From Microvirga arabica (GTDB lineage Bacteria > Pseudomonadota > Alphaproteobacteria > Rhizobiales > Beijerinckiaceae), in assembly GCF_016811235.1 (NCBI RefSeq), contig NZ_JAFBID010000074.1, positions 1 through 32,997 of the forward strand: 32,997 bases of DNA. Reading direction: 5' to 3'. Positions 16,061 through 24,482 of the stretch are shown one piece after another. The translations under genes were made by a program, and so were the position numbers. How positions within the stretch are numbered: position 1 is the first letter of the stretch; each line of letters opens with the position of its first letter. Under the pieces are notes generated by a model that did not search any database, was not told where the DNA came from, and saw only the letters and a program-made list of their open reading frames with translations.

Positions 16061-17704
16061 CTAGGCCACGTTAGTCCGCTCGTCGAAGAGGATGCCATAG
16101 ACGGGCAGCTCTTCATCATAACCTTTGAGCAGGCGAGATCCGAGCGGGACTAAAGAGCGCTTATCCTTCACGGCGTGGACGACAGTCGCATCCGTCAGGA
16201 TCTCCCGATCCGCCGCTGCAGCGCACAGGCGGGCGGCAAGGTTCACGACGCTGCCGATAGCCGTATAGTCGAAGCGGCTCTCATAGCCGATCCGCCCGAC
16301 CGTGGCCTGCCCCATGGCAAGTCCCACCCCAAACCCGATCCGGTGGCCGCGATCACGCCAGCCGATGATCAAATCCTGCACGCTTTGCTGCATCTCCAGT
16401 GCGAGGTCCACCGCCCGAAGCGCAGGATCTTCGACAGGAACAGGCGCGTTGACCAGCACCATCAGACCATCGCCCGAAAAGCTCGTGAGCGTGGCCGCGT
16501 ACTTGGTGATGATGCGGCCGAGTGCCTCGTAGTACTCGGAGAGCACGCTCATCACCTCCTCGGGTGTCGCTTTGGCTGAGAACGCGGTGAAGCCGCGCAG
16601 GTCGCAGAACACCGCCACCACCTCGGTGCGGCGGCCTTCAAGGACTCCATCATCGCCCTTGCGGTCGACGAGTTCGGCCACCTGCGGGGCTAGGAATCGC
16701 TTAAGCTTGGCGATCCGCTCCTGGCGCTCCTGCGAGACGGCGAGTTCGACCGCCATAGCGTTGAAGCTGTCGGCCAGCCGCTGGAGTTCGTCTCCCGTTC
16801 TAAGTTCGATCCGGTGATCGAATTGCCCAGCGCCGATGCGCTCGGTGCCTTCCTCAAGCAGCCGAATCGGCTTGGTCATCCGCCGAGCTAAAACATAGGC
16901 GAGCAGTCCCGCAAATGTGGCACTGCCCAGCACAAGACTCCCCGTCCGCCACAGGGCTGCATAGATGGGCGCGAAGGCCTCCGACAGCGGCTGCTCCACC
17001 ACCACGGTCCAATCCGGTCCAGGGATTGGGGCGGCAGCTACTGCAATGCGGTTGCCCTCGGTGTCGCGGCTCGTTGCAAAACCTGAGTTGGCAGGCCCAA
17101 CCGCCTGTCGGGCCACCTGGAACGGCTTCAGGATAGCCTCGTCTGCGCCCCGCAGGACGAGGCTGATGTCGGGATGGGCGATGAGCCGGCCCGGACCGTC
17201 CAGCACGAAGGCATAGCCCGTCTCCCCAACCTTGATGGACGAGATCACATCCCAGATCAGCTTGAGGTTGACCTCGGCGACGACGATGCCGACCGAGGGA
17301 CGGTTACCGGAGATCGCGACCGTGAGATAAGGCTCGGACCCCCGATAGTAGCTGACCTCGCCATACCAGAGCCGCGCCGCGCGAGCTCCGGTGACCGCCG
17401 GCTCCCCGGAGCGGTCGGTGCGGCTCTCGGTTCGGTTGAGGCCGATCCGCGACACGTACAGCCGCTCCCGCCCGGAGCCATCGACCAGGGTGAGGCTGAC
17501 GATGGCGGGTACCTGACGCAACAGGCGCAGGGCATCGATGCGCCGCCGCTCGTCCGGCTCCTCGCTCCAGGGAAGCTGCACCAACCAGCCGAGTTGGCCG
17601 GTGATACCATCAAGGAAGCCCTGAATTCTCGACGCGGCTGATCTTGCCTCGACACCGAGCAGTTGGTCCAATCGTGCCCGCTGGTCGCGGTAGCCGAACC
17701 ACAC
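16061..17704 (-). CDS. dCache-HAMP-class III nucleotide cyclase, N-terminal anchor missing
   Basis: The 547-residue frame encodes an extracytoplasmic dCache-like sensor (about residues 20-240), one membrane helix (about 252-273), a HAMP linker (273-325), a coiled segment and a class III cyclase domain (about 360-540). Metal Asp368 (FCDLRGFT) and Asp412 (SGDGLM), and Asn488 and Arg492 (NLAARL), are present. The position of the adenine-selecting Lys is Ser408, so substrate or activity is uncertain. Proteins of this type normally begin with a first membrane helix before the sensor; here the frame opens only five codons before a GTG at 17704, with no ribosome site. The gene is therefore probably clipped at its 5' end by the rearrangement at about 17705, which leaves the sensor without its N-terminal anchor. 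Confidence 0.85.
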   Translation of the reverse strand: MWFGYRDQRARLDQLLGVEARSAASRIQGFLDGITGQLGWLVQLPWSEEPDERRRIDALRLLRQVPAIVSLTLVDGSGRERLYVSRIGLNRTESRTDRSGEPAVTGARAARLWYGEVSYYRGSEPYLTVAISGNRPSVGIVVAEVNLKLIWDVISSIKVGETGYAFVLDGPGRLIAHPDISLVLRGADEAILKPFQVARQAVGPANSGFATSRDTEGNRIAVAAAPIPGPDWTVVVEQPLSEAFAPIYAALWRTGSLVLGSATFAGLLAYVLARRMTKPIRLLEEGTERIGAGQFDHRIELRTGDELQRLADSFNAMAVELAVSQERQERIAKLKRFLAPQVAELVDRKGDDGVLEGRRTEVVAVFCDLRGFTAFSAKATPEEVMSVLSEYYEALGRIITKYAATLTSFSGDGLMVLVNAPVPVEDPALRAVDLALEMQQSVQDLIIGWRDRGHRIGFGVGLAMGQATVGRIGYESRFDYTAIGSVVNLAARLCAAAADREILTDATVVHAVKDKRSLVPLGSRLLKGYDEELPVYGILFDERTNVA

Positions 17705-17786
17705 CGGAGTAGCCCCGACTCAAGTCGCCAAGCACTTCGGCCTCTCGCTGGCAGCTGTCCGCAAGGTGCTTGAAGAGGCCGCCTGA
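17694..17786 (+). pseudogene. 3' remnant of a helix-turn-helix protein gene
   Basis: The plus strand reads TQVAKHFGLSLAAVRKVLEE and ends in a TGA at 17784. This is a textbook helix-turn-helix, with a Gly turn and a recognition helix ending the protein. The frame is closed by a TAG at 17691, so only about 30 codons remain. It abuts, in the opposite direction, the point where the cyclase gene loses its 5' end, which marks a DNA junction near 17705. The parent family is not identified. Confidence 0.4.
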
Positions 17787-17816
17787 ACGCAGGTTTCGAT
17801 CAATCAGGCGGTGCAA

Positions 17817-19319
17817 TCAGGATGTCCCGGCGACTGCCGTTGGCAGACGATTGCTCCAGGGACGAGACTGCTCCATCTGCGCGGCAAACGAGAGGAGGGT
17901 TGCCTCCTGCCCGAAGCGCGCGACCGCCTGCACGCCAACGGGTAAGCCATCAGGCGTCCAGTGCAACGGCAGGCTGGCGGCTGGCTGTCCGGTGATGTTC
18001 CAGATGGGGGAGAACGGCATGAACCGGAACGCGCGCTCCGCCGCCTGCCGTAGGAGCGGCCCATAGCGCAGATAGCGACCGACGCCGAGGCGGGCGGCCA
18101 ACACTTACAGGGTGGCCTCAAGGCCGCGGGGGTGGAGCTCTCCGTGCCTGACCGGAGGACTGGCAAGGGCCGGCGTCAGCAGCAGGTCATAGGTCTCAAA
18201 GAACCCGGCAATCTGGCGCGTGGCCCGGTGCAGACGCTCCAGGGTGACCGAGAGCTCCGCGGCCGAGAAGCCCCGCCCCAGCTCACGGCACAGCCACGTG
18301 CTTTCCTCGACATCGCTGCGCCGGGCCTTGGTGCCGGTCATCTCCTCCGCAAAGGCAAACTCCTGCGACACCGCCGCCAGAAAGGTGATCAGAAACCAGC
18401 TGAAGTAATCTTCCGGCACTGAAGGCGCGGCTTTCTCCACATGGTGGCCCAACTCGGTACAGAGCTTTGCCGCGTTCTCGACCGCGATCCGGCACTCCGG
18501 ATCTACTGGAGCGCCGTTGGGAGCCAAGGAGCTGAAGGCGATCCGCAGCCGTCCTGGCGACCGTGTGACAGCTTCGGCAAAGGAGCCCTCGGGTGAGACT
18601 ATGCCATAGGGAGCGCCGAGATCAGGTCCGGCAATCGCGTCCAGCAGGCGGGCACTGTCCCGCACGCTGCGGGTGACAGCATGCCCAATGGCGGCACCAT
18701 GCCAGCCCTCCCCAATATAAGGGCCATTCGGAGTGCGTCCGCGAGTCGGCTTGAGCCCGAACAGGCCACAGCACGAAGCTGGGATGCGGATTGAGCCGCC
18801 CCCGTCGGTAGCATGAGCCATCGGCACCGAGCGGGCTGCAACATGAGCCGATGATCCTCCCGATGAGCCACCGGTGGTGCGGTCCAGGGACCAGGGGTTG
18901 TTGGCCCGGCCCAGATGCCGGGGCTCGGTCACAGGTGTCAACGACAGCTCGGGGACCTTGGTGCTGCCGAGGATGATCAGACCAGCCGCCTTGAAGCGGC
19001 GGACCATCTCGCTGTCCTGCGGCGGCACCCAGCCGCGCCAGATGCGGCTGCCGTTGTGATACGGGATGCCGGCCGCGACATGCATGTTGTCCTTGAGCAG
19101 AAACGGCACGCCAGTAAAGGGTGCTTTCTCCAGGGGCGCACGAGCGGCCTGTCGCGCCTGGTCCAGCGTCCATTCGGACATGCCGGCCAGCTTCGGTTCA
19201 ACCTGCTCCAGGCGCGTGATTGCAGTTTCGACAAGTTCGGCGGGACTGACGTGCCGTTGCCGCACGAGATCAGCGAGTGCGGTGGCATCGAGCGTGATGT
19301 AGTCCTCCGCAAGGCTCAT
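17817..19319 (-). pseudogene. amidase-signature hydrolase split by one in-frame stop
   Basis: The first part (18105-19319, 404 residues) carries the amidase signature: catalytic Lys76 (FLLKDN), the cis-Ser pair in GGSSGGSSA (150-158) and nucleophile Ser176 in DGGGSIRIPAS. It then stops at a TAA (18105-18107). Directly after it, in the same frame, 95 further residues (17817-18104) give the normal C-terminal end of the family, including PFSPIWNITGQPAASLPLHW and GLPVGVQAVARFG. Together they make the usual length of about 500 residues (6-aminohexanoate-cyclic-dimer hydrolase-like amidases). A single substitution therefore explains the break. The truncated first part lacks the strand that closes the substrate pocket and is probably inactive unless the stop is read through. 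The ATG at 19319 has no strong ribosome site. Confidence 0.9.
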
Positions 19320-19403
19320 CGATCTGCACCTGTGCCCTGTTCTCCGGGGGAGAATACCAGAACTTGGCTGGCTCTGAGGCTAGAAGATCAAAGTTCGCTG
19401 CGC

Positions 19404-19700
19404 TCAGGTCCCGAGGGTGTCTTCGACAATGCTCGGATTGCGGTCCAGCAGCGCCAGCAGGACCCGGGCTGGCCCGTGGGGTGAACGGCGGCCCTGCTCC
19501 CAATTGCGCAGGGTTCCCACCGCAACGCCGATGCGGCGGGCGAACGCGGCTTGCGAGAGGCCCGTCTTGCTTCGCACAGCCGCTGCATCAACGGTGGCGG
19601 GCAGCCTTAGCCCGCTGCCGAGGCTGAGATCATCGTCTGTCTCTGCGAGAATGGAGCCAAGGCTGGCAAGGAGGTGCTCGAACTCGCTGTCATCGCCCAT
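19404..19700 (-). CDS. XRE-family HigA/NadS-like antitoxin-type regulator
   Basis: The 98-residue protein ends in a helix-turn-helix of the XRE type (about residues 45-95): VRSKTGLSQAAFARRIGVAV followed by TLRNWEQGRRSPHGPARVLL. That sequence is typical of HigA/NadS antitoxins paired with RelE/HigB toxins. The N-terminal half is acidic. ATG 19700 is preceded by AGAGGAG at good spacing; an upstream frame extension has no ribosome site. A matching toxin gene would normally lie directly upstream, but none is visible there or downstream, so the gene is orphan. Two direct repeats overlap its likely promoter. Confidence 0.82.
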   Translation of the reverse strand: MGDDSEFEHLLASLGSILAETDDDLSLGSGLRLPATVDAAAVRSKTGLSQAAFARRIGVAVGTLRNWEQGRRSPHGPARVLLALLDRNPSIVEDTLGT

Positions 19701-19724
19701 GGATGCTCCTCTGACGAAAGCGAG

Positions 19725-19752
19725 GACATACGTCACTGGCGCAGTACGTCAA
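19725..19752 (-). promoter_or_regulatory. promoter and direct-repeat operator of the antitoxin-type gene
   Basis: On the minus strand TTGACG (19752-19747) and TATGTC (19730-19725) are spaced by 16 bases, a plausible sigma-70 promoter. TGACGTA occurs twice, 16 bases apart (19751-19745 and 19735-19729), overlapping the -35 and -10. This suggests binding by the HTH protein itself on one face of the helix. Confidence 0.45.
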
Positions 19753-20228
19753 TGACGGAGCGCGATGGCAGGGACTGCGCTGAACCTCTTCTCAAGTTGG
19801 ATCTCACTCACGAGTGCCGAACCTGGAGCAAAGAGTTTGAGGCGGACCGACGCATGGCGATACTCGCGTCGAATCGCCTATCTTCGAACTCCGATCCCGT
19901 CACGATCCACCCTTGCGCACTTGGGCCGGAGTGATGGTTGTTCGCTGCCTCCACGCGCTACCAAACGTCTGTTCTTCTCTTGTCTGCTCCCCTAATTTGC
20001 TACGCAACCGCGCCTTGGCCCGCTCACCAGGTGGCAAGTGGACATTCAGAGGGAACTTTGAAACACAAACTCTGGCCTCTTAGCTGCCGTCCGTAGTATT
20101 CCCGAGCGGAACAAAACAAGAGATGTTTTAGGAACGCGGTACGGGCATGATGCCTGGGACACCCGCCGGTCTCGCGGGCGTCCCAGAACCGATGATATGA
20201 ATCGCGCAGGCCGTCTGGCCTCTTGGCT
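19753..20228. other. 476-bp gap between the antitoxin-type gene and phoX
   Basis: No credible gene was found on either strand. A 60-codon frame from 19752 (MTERDGRDC...) has no ribosome site. The one strong feature is the hairpin at 20154-20186 beyond the phoX stop. Confidence 0.5.
20154..20186 (-). terminator. 13-bp hairpin downstream of phoX
   Basis: CTGGGACACCCGC (20154-20166) pairs with GCGGGCGTCCCAG (20174-20186), with one A-C mismatch and a 7-base loop. It lies 43 bases after the phoX stop. It has no T-run on the minus strand, so termination may need Rho. Confidence 0.5.
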
Positions 20229-22205
20229 TTACACGCCGATCTTACCGCCACCCTGTTTGGTGATCGCCACGATAGCAGGCCGCGGCGGCATGCCAGCCTT
20301 GAAGTCCGGCCAGCGGGTTGATGGATCATCAAAGGTCGACGCTCGGCCGAAGGCAGGCCAGTCCTGCCCATCCTCACCCGGATGCTGCACGGCCACGAAC
20401 ATCGTCTCGTCATCCGGAGTGAAGATCGGGCCACACATCTCCGCCCCGGTCGGGCAGCGGAAGAAGTGCCGGGACGTGCCACGCAACTCGCCCTCGGTCT
20501 CCATCGCCCAGACTCCGTCGGAGCGTCCGGTGGTCACGCCCGAGTTGCCGTCCGTGGTGATCCAGAGCCGGCCCATGTTGTCGACCGCACAGTTGTCCGG
20601 CATGCCGAACCAGCCGTCCTTCGTGGTGGCCGACGAGAAGGTGGCGCCCACCGTCGCCACTGACGGATCGCCGCAGCGCACAAGGATCTCCCAGCGAAAC
20701 TTCGTCCCGGCATGATCCTGATCGTCAGGGGTCATCTCGACGATGTGGCCGAACTTGTTTTCTGGGCGCGGATTGGCGGCATTGACCTGGTCGGGCTTGC
20801 GCCGGTCATTGTTGGTCAGCATCGCGTAGACCTTGTTGGTCTTCGGATTGGCCTCCACGTCCTCGGGACGATCCATCTTGGTCGCGCCGAGCAGATCAGC
20901 CGCCCGCCGGGCTTCGATCACCACATCGGCCTGGGACCTGAAGCCGTTTGCCTCGGTCAGCGGTCCCTGGCCGTGGACCAGCGGCAACCACTCGCCGGTG
21001 CCGTCCTCGTTGTACTTGCCAACGTAGAGCGTGCCCTCGGCGAGCAGGTCCATGTTCGCCTGGCGGTCGTTCGGGTTCACGGTGCCGCGGGTGACGAACT
21101 TGTAGATGTACTCGAAGCGCTCATCGTCGCCCGAGTACACGACATAACGCCCATCCTTGTTGGTGATGCCTGCGGCGCCTTCGTGCTTGAAGCGGCCCAT
21201 GGCCGTGCGCTTCTTCGGGGTCGAGTTCGGGTCGAACGGGTCGATCTCGACGATCCAGCCGAAGCGGTTGGCCTCGTTTGGCTCCTTGGCGAAGTCGAAG
21301 CGCTCGTGCCATTTGCCCCAGGCATAGCGGTTGCCGGGCACGCCATAGCGCTTGTGATTGCGCGCTTCTGGGTGATCGTCGGCGAGCTTGCCCCAGAAGT
21401 AGCCATTAATGTTCTCCTCGCAGGTGACCCAAGTGCCCCACGGCGTCACGCCGCCGGCACAGTTGTTGAGCATGCCCAGCACCTGCTTTCCGGCAGGGTC
21501 CGCCTTGGTCTTCATCCGGTCGTGCCCGGCAGCGGGACCGGTGATCTCCATCGGCGTGTCGGCGGTGATGCGGCGGGCATACCTGGAGTTCGGGACGACG
21601 CTCCACTTGCCGTTCTGGCGCTGCACCTCGATCACCGAGCCGCCATGGGCGGCCATTTCGATGTCGACGAGGTCCTTGGTCATGCCCTTGAAATCGGCTT
21701 CCTTGGTGTCCTGCATGCCAAGGCCGGGGAACATCAACTCCTCGGTCGTGTACTCGTGGTTGGCGACCAGGAGCCCGCGGTTGGAGCCGTCGATGGGGAA
21801 ATAGCCGAGGAAGTCGTTGTTGTAGCCGAACTGCCGAAGCTGCTTCTCGGCTGTTTGGGCCTGCGGATCGAACTCCGCGCCATCGGCGAAGATTGGGTCG
21901 CCCCAGCGGATGAGAATGTCAGCGTCATAGCCCTCCGCGATGTGGTGCTTCTCGTCGATGCCGGCCGTGACCTCCTTGAAGCTGAAGGTGGGCGTTGTGC
22001 CCTGAGCCTGCGCCTTTTCGGCGATGGCTAAGGCCATTGGGCTGACCGTGGCCGAGATGGCAGTCGCCGCCAAGGCCCCCTTGAGCAGATCACGCCGGCT
22101 GAACCGAGCGCTGATCACGTCGCCCAGAGTGGCGTTCTCAGAGGGATTGCGGCCGATGTCCTCGGATTCCTCATAGGCCTTGGTCGCTGAAATCTGGCGT
22201 TCCAT
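20229..22205 (-). CDS. phoX: PhoX-family alkaline phosphatase, Tat-exported
   Basis: PhoX releases phosphate from organic phosphoesters in the periplasm or outside the cell, using calcium and iron cofactors. The 658-residue protein matches the family in length. It has a twin-arginine signal (FSRRDLLKGALAATA, about residues 35-49), so it is exported folded. Family segments include IRWGDPIFADGAEFDP, FGYNNDFLGYFPIDG, NHEYTTEELMFPG, NNCAGGVTPWGTWVTCEENING (split across the text), ERFEYIYKFVTRG and FRCPTGAEMCGPIFTPD. The ATG at 22205 has GGGAGGAA upstream. I do not see a clear PHO box, so phosphate control by PhoB cannot be shown. It is a single gene, divergent from the DUF2279 gene. Confidence 0.93.
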   Translation of the reverse strand: MERQISATKAYEESEDIGRNPSENATLGDVISARFSRRDLLKGALAATAISATVSPMALAIAEKAQAQGTTPTFSFKEVTAGIDEKHHIAEGYDADILIRWGDPIFADGAEFDPQAQTAEKQLRQFGYNNDFLGYFPIDGSNRGLLVANHEYTTEELMFPGLGMQDTKEADFKGMTKDLVDIEMAAHGGSVIEVQRQNGKWSVVPNSRYARRITADTPMEITGPAAGHDRMKTKADPAGKQVLGMLNNCAGGVTPWGTWVTCEENINGYFWGKLADDHPEARNHKRYGVPGNRYAWGKWHERFDFAKEPNEANRFGWIVEIDPFDPNSTPKKRTAMGRFKHEGAAGITNKDGRYVVYSGDDERFEYIYKFVTRGTVNPNDRQANMDLLAEGTLYVGKYNEDGTGEWLPLVHGQGPLTEANGFRSQADVVIEARRAADLLGATKMDRPEDVEANPKTNKVYAMLTNNDRRKPDQVNAANPRPENKFGHIVEMTPDDQDHAGTKFRWEILVRCGDPSVATVGATFSSATTKDGWFGMPDNCAVDNMGRLWITTDGNSGVTTGRSDGVWAMETEGELRGTSRHFFRCPTGAEMCGPIFTPDDETMFVAVQHPGEDGQDWPAFGRASTFDDPSTRWPDFKAGMPPRPAIVAITKQGGGKIGV

Positions 22206-22602
22206 TGTTTCCTCCCTGTTGTTCTTGATCCTGGGGGAGCACCCGCAAGACGGACCGTCATAGTAAGGCGACCAAAGCTGGAAGATCCACCCACTCTGTT
22301 AGCCGGCTGACTACAACAAAAGAGGGAGGAGGTGCTTCAGGTGCCTGCGAATAGCACGGGGCCAGATCTAGGCCGAAGCTCTGCACTTGCAGAGCGAAGC
22401 GGAGCTCTGCACGGCCACGCCCAAAGATCTCCCCTGACCCGGTGCGGACATCCGTAAACCTGCGTTGGGTTCGTCTCATCGCCAGGCGGGGACCATCGCC
22501 ACGATCGACGTGCGACTTAAGAAGCCCTTCACAAAGGTTGCGATAGACAAGTCCTTGCTCCACTCTTCGAGTCTAACAAACGCGGTCACCAGGGGGCGGT
22601 TG
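22206..22602. other. 397-bp divergent intergenic region of phoX and the DUF2279 gene
   Basis: No gene is supported. A perfect palindrome GCTCTGCA-CT-TGCAGAGC lies at 22378-22395, and a third copy of GCTCTGCA lies at 22404-22411. A shorter palindrome, GACGG-A-CCGTC, lies about 45 bases upstream of the phoX ATG. Either could be an operator; neither matches a consensus I know. Confidence 0.4.
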
Positions 22603-23727
22603 ATGCATGGAACTCCTGCGGGGCGGATGCGCCCAAGGACACTACAGCCCAAAGTGAACCGAAGGGTGCGCTCTTTGGCTGTCATCGCTGGGCTGGCGGT
22701 CCTGGCCAGCCCGCTTGGCGTGCTGGGTCCGATGGAGGCTTTGGCCCTGCCGGCCGGAACATCAGAAATCTCCCCTCCGTCTCGTGGGCAGAAAGCCCGA
22801 AAGCTCAGGTCGAGCGCAGTGCCGGTCACCCCGCCAACTCCCACCAGCCCGCCTCCTGAAAGTTTGGCTCCAGCACCTCCGACGTTGTATTCGGTAAGCC
22901 AATTGGGCGATCACCTCTACTCCGTGCGCTGGGAGCTTGCGGCCGTCGGCGCCGGCTTGGCCGCTGTCGGGCTGCGGGACTGGGATTGGGGCAATGGCTC
23001 CCAGTTCCAAACCATCGAGGAAGGGTGGTTTTCCAAGAATACCCGGCACGGCGGGATGGACAAGATCGGCCACGCCTTCTCGACCTACGTCATTGCCGAC
23101 ATCCTAACAGACCGGATCCGTGCCAACGCGTCCAATCCCATTGGCGCCCCGATCACGGGAGCGCTCGTGGCCTTCGGCATCATGGGGCTGGGCGAAACCC
23201 TGGACGGGTTCACGGGCCGGCATCGCTTCTCGCGCGAGGACATCATTGCGAACGGCGTCGGCGCGGCTTTTGCCGTTCTGCGGAACTCCGTTCCTGGGCT
23301 ACGGGAGAAGCTCGACTGGCGGCTGATGTACACGCCCGCCAGCTTCGAGCGACCTGGCGTCACCGCGTCAGAGGAGTCCGGCATTCTTCCCCCCTACCAA
23401 CGCCAGCGCTTTATCATGGCTGTGAAAGGTAGCGGGTTCGAGACGCTCAAGAACACCCCTCTGCGTTACGCTGAACTGCACGCCGGCTTTGATGCGCGCG
23501 GCTTTGAACAGGACGAGCGCAGACTTGGCTACCCGATTGAGCGGACGTTCTATGTTGGGGTTGGCCTGAACCTCAACGAAGTCCTCTTCGGAGCGGGGTC
23601 TGTCCCGAACTTCCGGAGGTACAAGGACACACTCCCGGCTTGGGCCGTCCAGAAGACATTCGAATACCTCCAGGTCCCTTACACGGCAGCCTATCACGGC
23701 CATCGCTTCTCAACGATCCGTCGGTAG
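22603..23727 (+). CDS. DUF2279 (YfiM-like) envelope protein
   Basis: The 374-residue product begins with a positively charged segment and a hydrophobic signal (RSLAVIAGLAVLASPLGVLG). A proline-rich linker follows (VTPPTPTSPPPESLAPAPP). The DUF2279 domain comprises GGMDKIGHAFSTYVIADIL, ALVAFGIMGLGETLDGFTG and FSREDIIANGVGAAF; the conserved His and Asp residues suggest an active or metal site but no activity is known. The C-terminal part (about 260-374) is beta-rich and may be an outer-membrane-associated extension. The start is uncertain: ATG 22603 or ATG 22627 both precede the signal, while the frame is open back to 22465 without protein character. It is divergent from phoX. Confidence 0.75.
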   Translation: MHGTPAGRMRPRTLQPKVNRRVRSLAVIAGLAVLASPLGVLGPMEALALPAGTSEISPPSRGQKARKLRSSAVPVTPPTPTSPPPESLAPAPPTLYSVSQLGDHLYSVRWELAAVGAGLAAVGLRDWDWGNGSQFQTIEEGWFSKNTRHGGMDKIGHAFSTYVIADILTDRIRANASNPIGAPITGALVAFGIMGLGETLDGFTGRHRFSREDIIANGVGAAFAVLRNSVPGLREKLDWRLMYTPASFERPGVTASEESGILPPYQRQRFIMAVKGSGFETLKNTPLRYAELHAGFDARGFEQDERRLGYPIERTFYVGVGLNLNEVLFGAGSVPNFRRYKDTLPAWAVQKTFEYLQVPYTAAYHGHRFSTIRR

Positions 23728-23851
23728 CCGAGTGCGCTATCCACGAAGACGCAGTCGTTGCAGTGACTTCAATCTGGACTTGATGAGCGCGCCCGCAACG
23801 AGTTCCGGGACGCAGTGAGGGATCGCAAACGGAAATCAAGTGGGCTGATCG

Positions 23852-24448
23852 TTACCGTTCACTCCTACTCTTGCGGTAGACCAGGAGGCTCTTGTAGCGG
23901 CCGAGCTTCTCGACAGCGCGTTGCTGCTCCCACTCGGCGATCACATCCTTGGCGCTATGATCCGCCCGGTCAAAGGCAAAGGAACCCGGGAAGAACAGGA
24001 TATAGCCGCCTGGGCGGGTGTGGTCCGTGAGCAAGTTGACAAGCTCGAGATCCGTCATCGCCCCATATGCATCGTTCTTGTCGCCGCGGAACTCACAGAG
24101 ATGGAAAAGCGTCACCACGTCGAAGACTGGCAGGAGCTTGCGGTTGAGCAGATAGATGTCACCAAACACCGCATTGTAGTGACGCAGCACATCCGGCCGC
24201 TCGATCGCCAGCCTCACGAAAGTCTCATACTCCTGCGGCGCCGCTGTAATCCCAAGCACCGCGTTGCGACGCTCCATCCTTGCGCACTCAATCCCGACAT
24301 GGTGGTGCGCGCCTGTGCCGAAGTGGTAGATGGTGGCGTCAACGATCCTGTTCTGGTCGAGCCATGCGATGAAGTCGACATCGCAAGGGCATTCGGCAGG
24401 GCGGAGATCCCAGGAGGCATCCCAGTAGTGCAAAGCGGTAGACGACAT
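23852..24448 (-). CDS. small methyltransferase-like protein downstream of an ABC exporter
   Basis: The 198-residue protein has the order of a degenerate SAM-dependent methyltransferase: IVDATIYHFGTGAHHHVGIE (position of motif I, but with FGTGAHHH instead of a glycine loop), an acidic strand, FDVVTLFHLCEF (motif II-like), then LVNLLTDHTRPGGYILFFPG (motif III-like). The weak motif I makes catalytic function uncertain. ATG 24448 has AGGGAA upstream; an open frame before it overlaps the exporter gene. The gap to the exporter stop is 34 bases in the same direction, so the two genes probably form an operon. The link could be modification of a transported compound, which is an inference. Confidence 0.65.
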   Translation of the reverse strand: MSSTALHYWDASWDLRPAECPCDVDFIAWLDQNRIVDATIYHFGTGAHHHVGIECARMERRNAVLGITAAPQEYETFVRLAIERPDVLRHYNAVFGDIYLLNRKLLPVFDVVTLFHLCEFRGDKNDAYGAMTDLELVNLLTDHTRPGGYILFFPGSFAFDRADHSAKDVIAEWEQQRAVEKLGRYKSLLVYRKSRSER

Positions 24449-24482
24449 GCGGGTGTTCCCTTGTTGACTGGTTGCTTCGATC

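Noticed and set aside
19701..20023. Search for a RelE/HigB-type toxin next to the antitoxin-like gene
   Set aside because: No frame on the minus strand there has toxin-like length or residues.
20712..22031. 439-codon open frame on the plus strand
   Set aside because: Antisense to phoX. The product is Val/Leu/Gly-rich without motifs, as expected from codon bias.
22206..22300. PHO box in front of phoX
   Set aside because: No pair of TGTCA-type direct repeats at 11-bp spacing was found; only a short palindrome around GACGGACCGTC.
22258..22563. 101-codon open frame on the minus strand in the phoX upstream region
   Set aside because: No ribosome site, no motif, and it overlaps palindromes typical of a control region.
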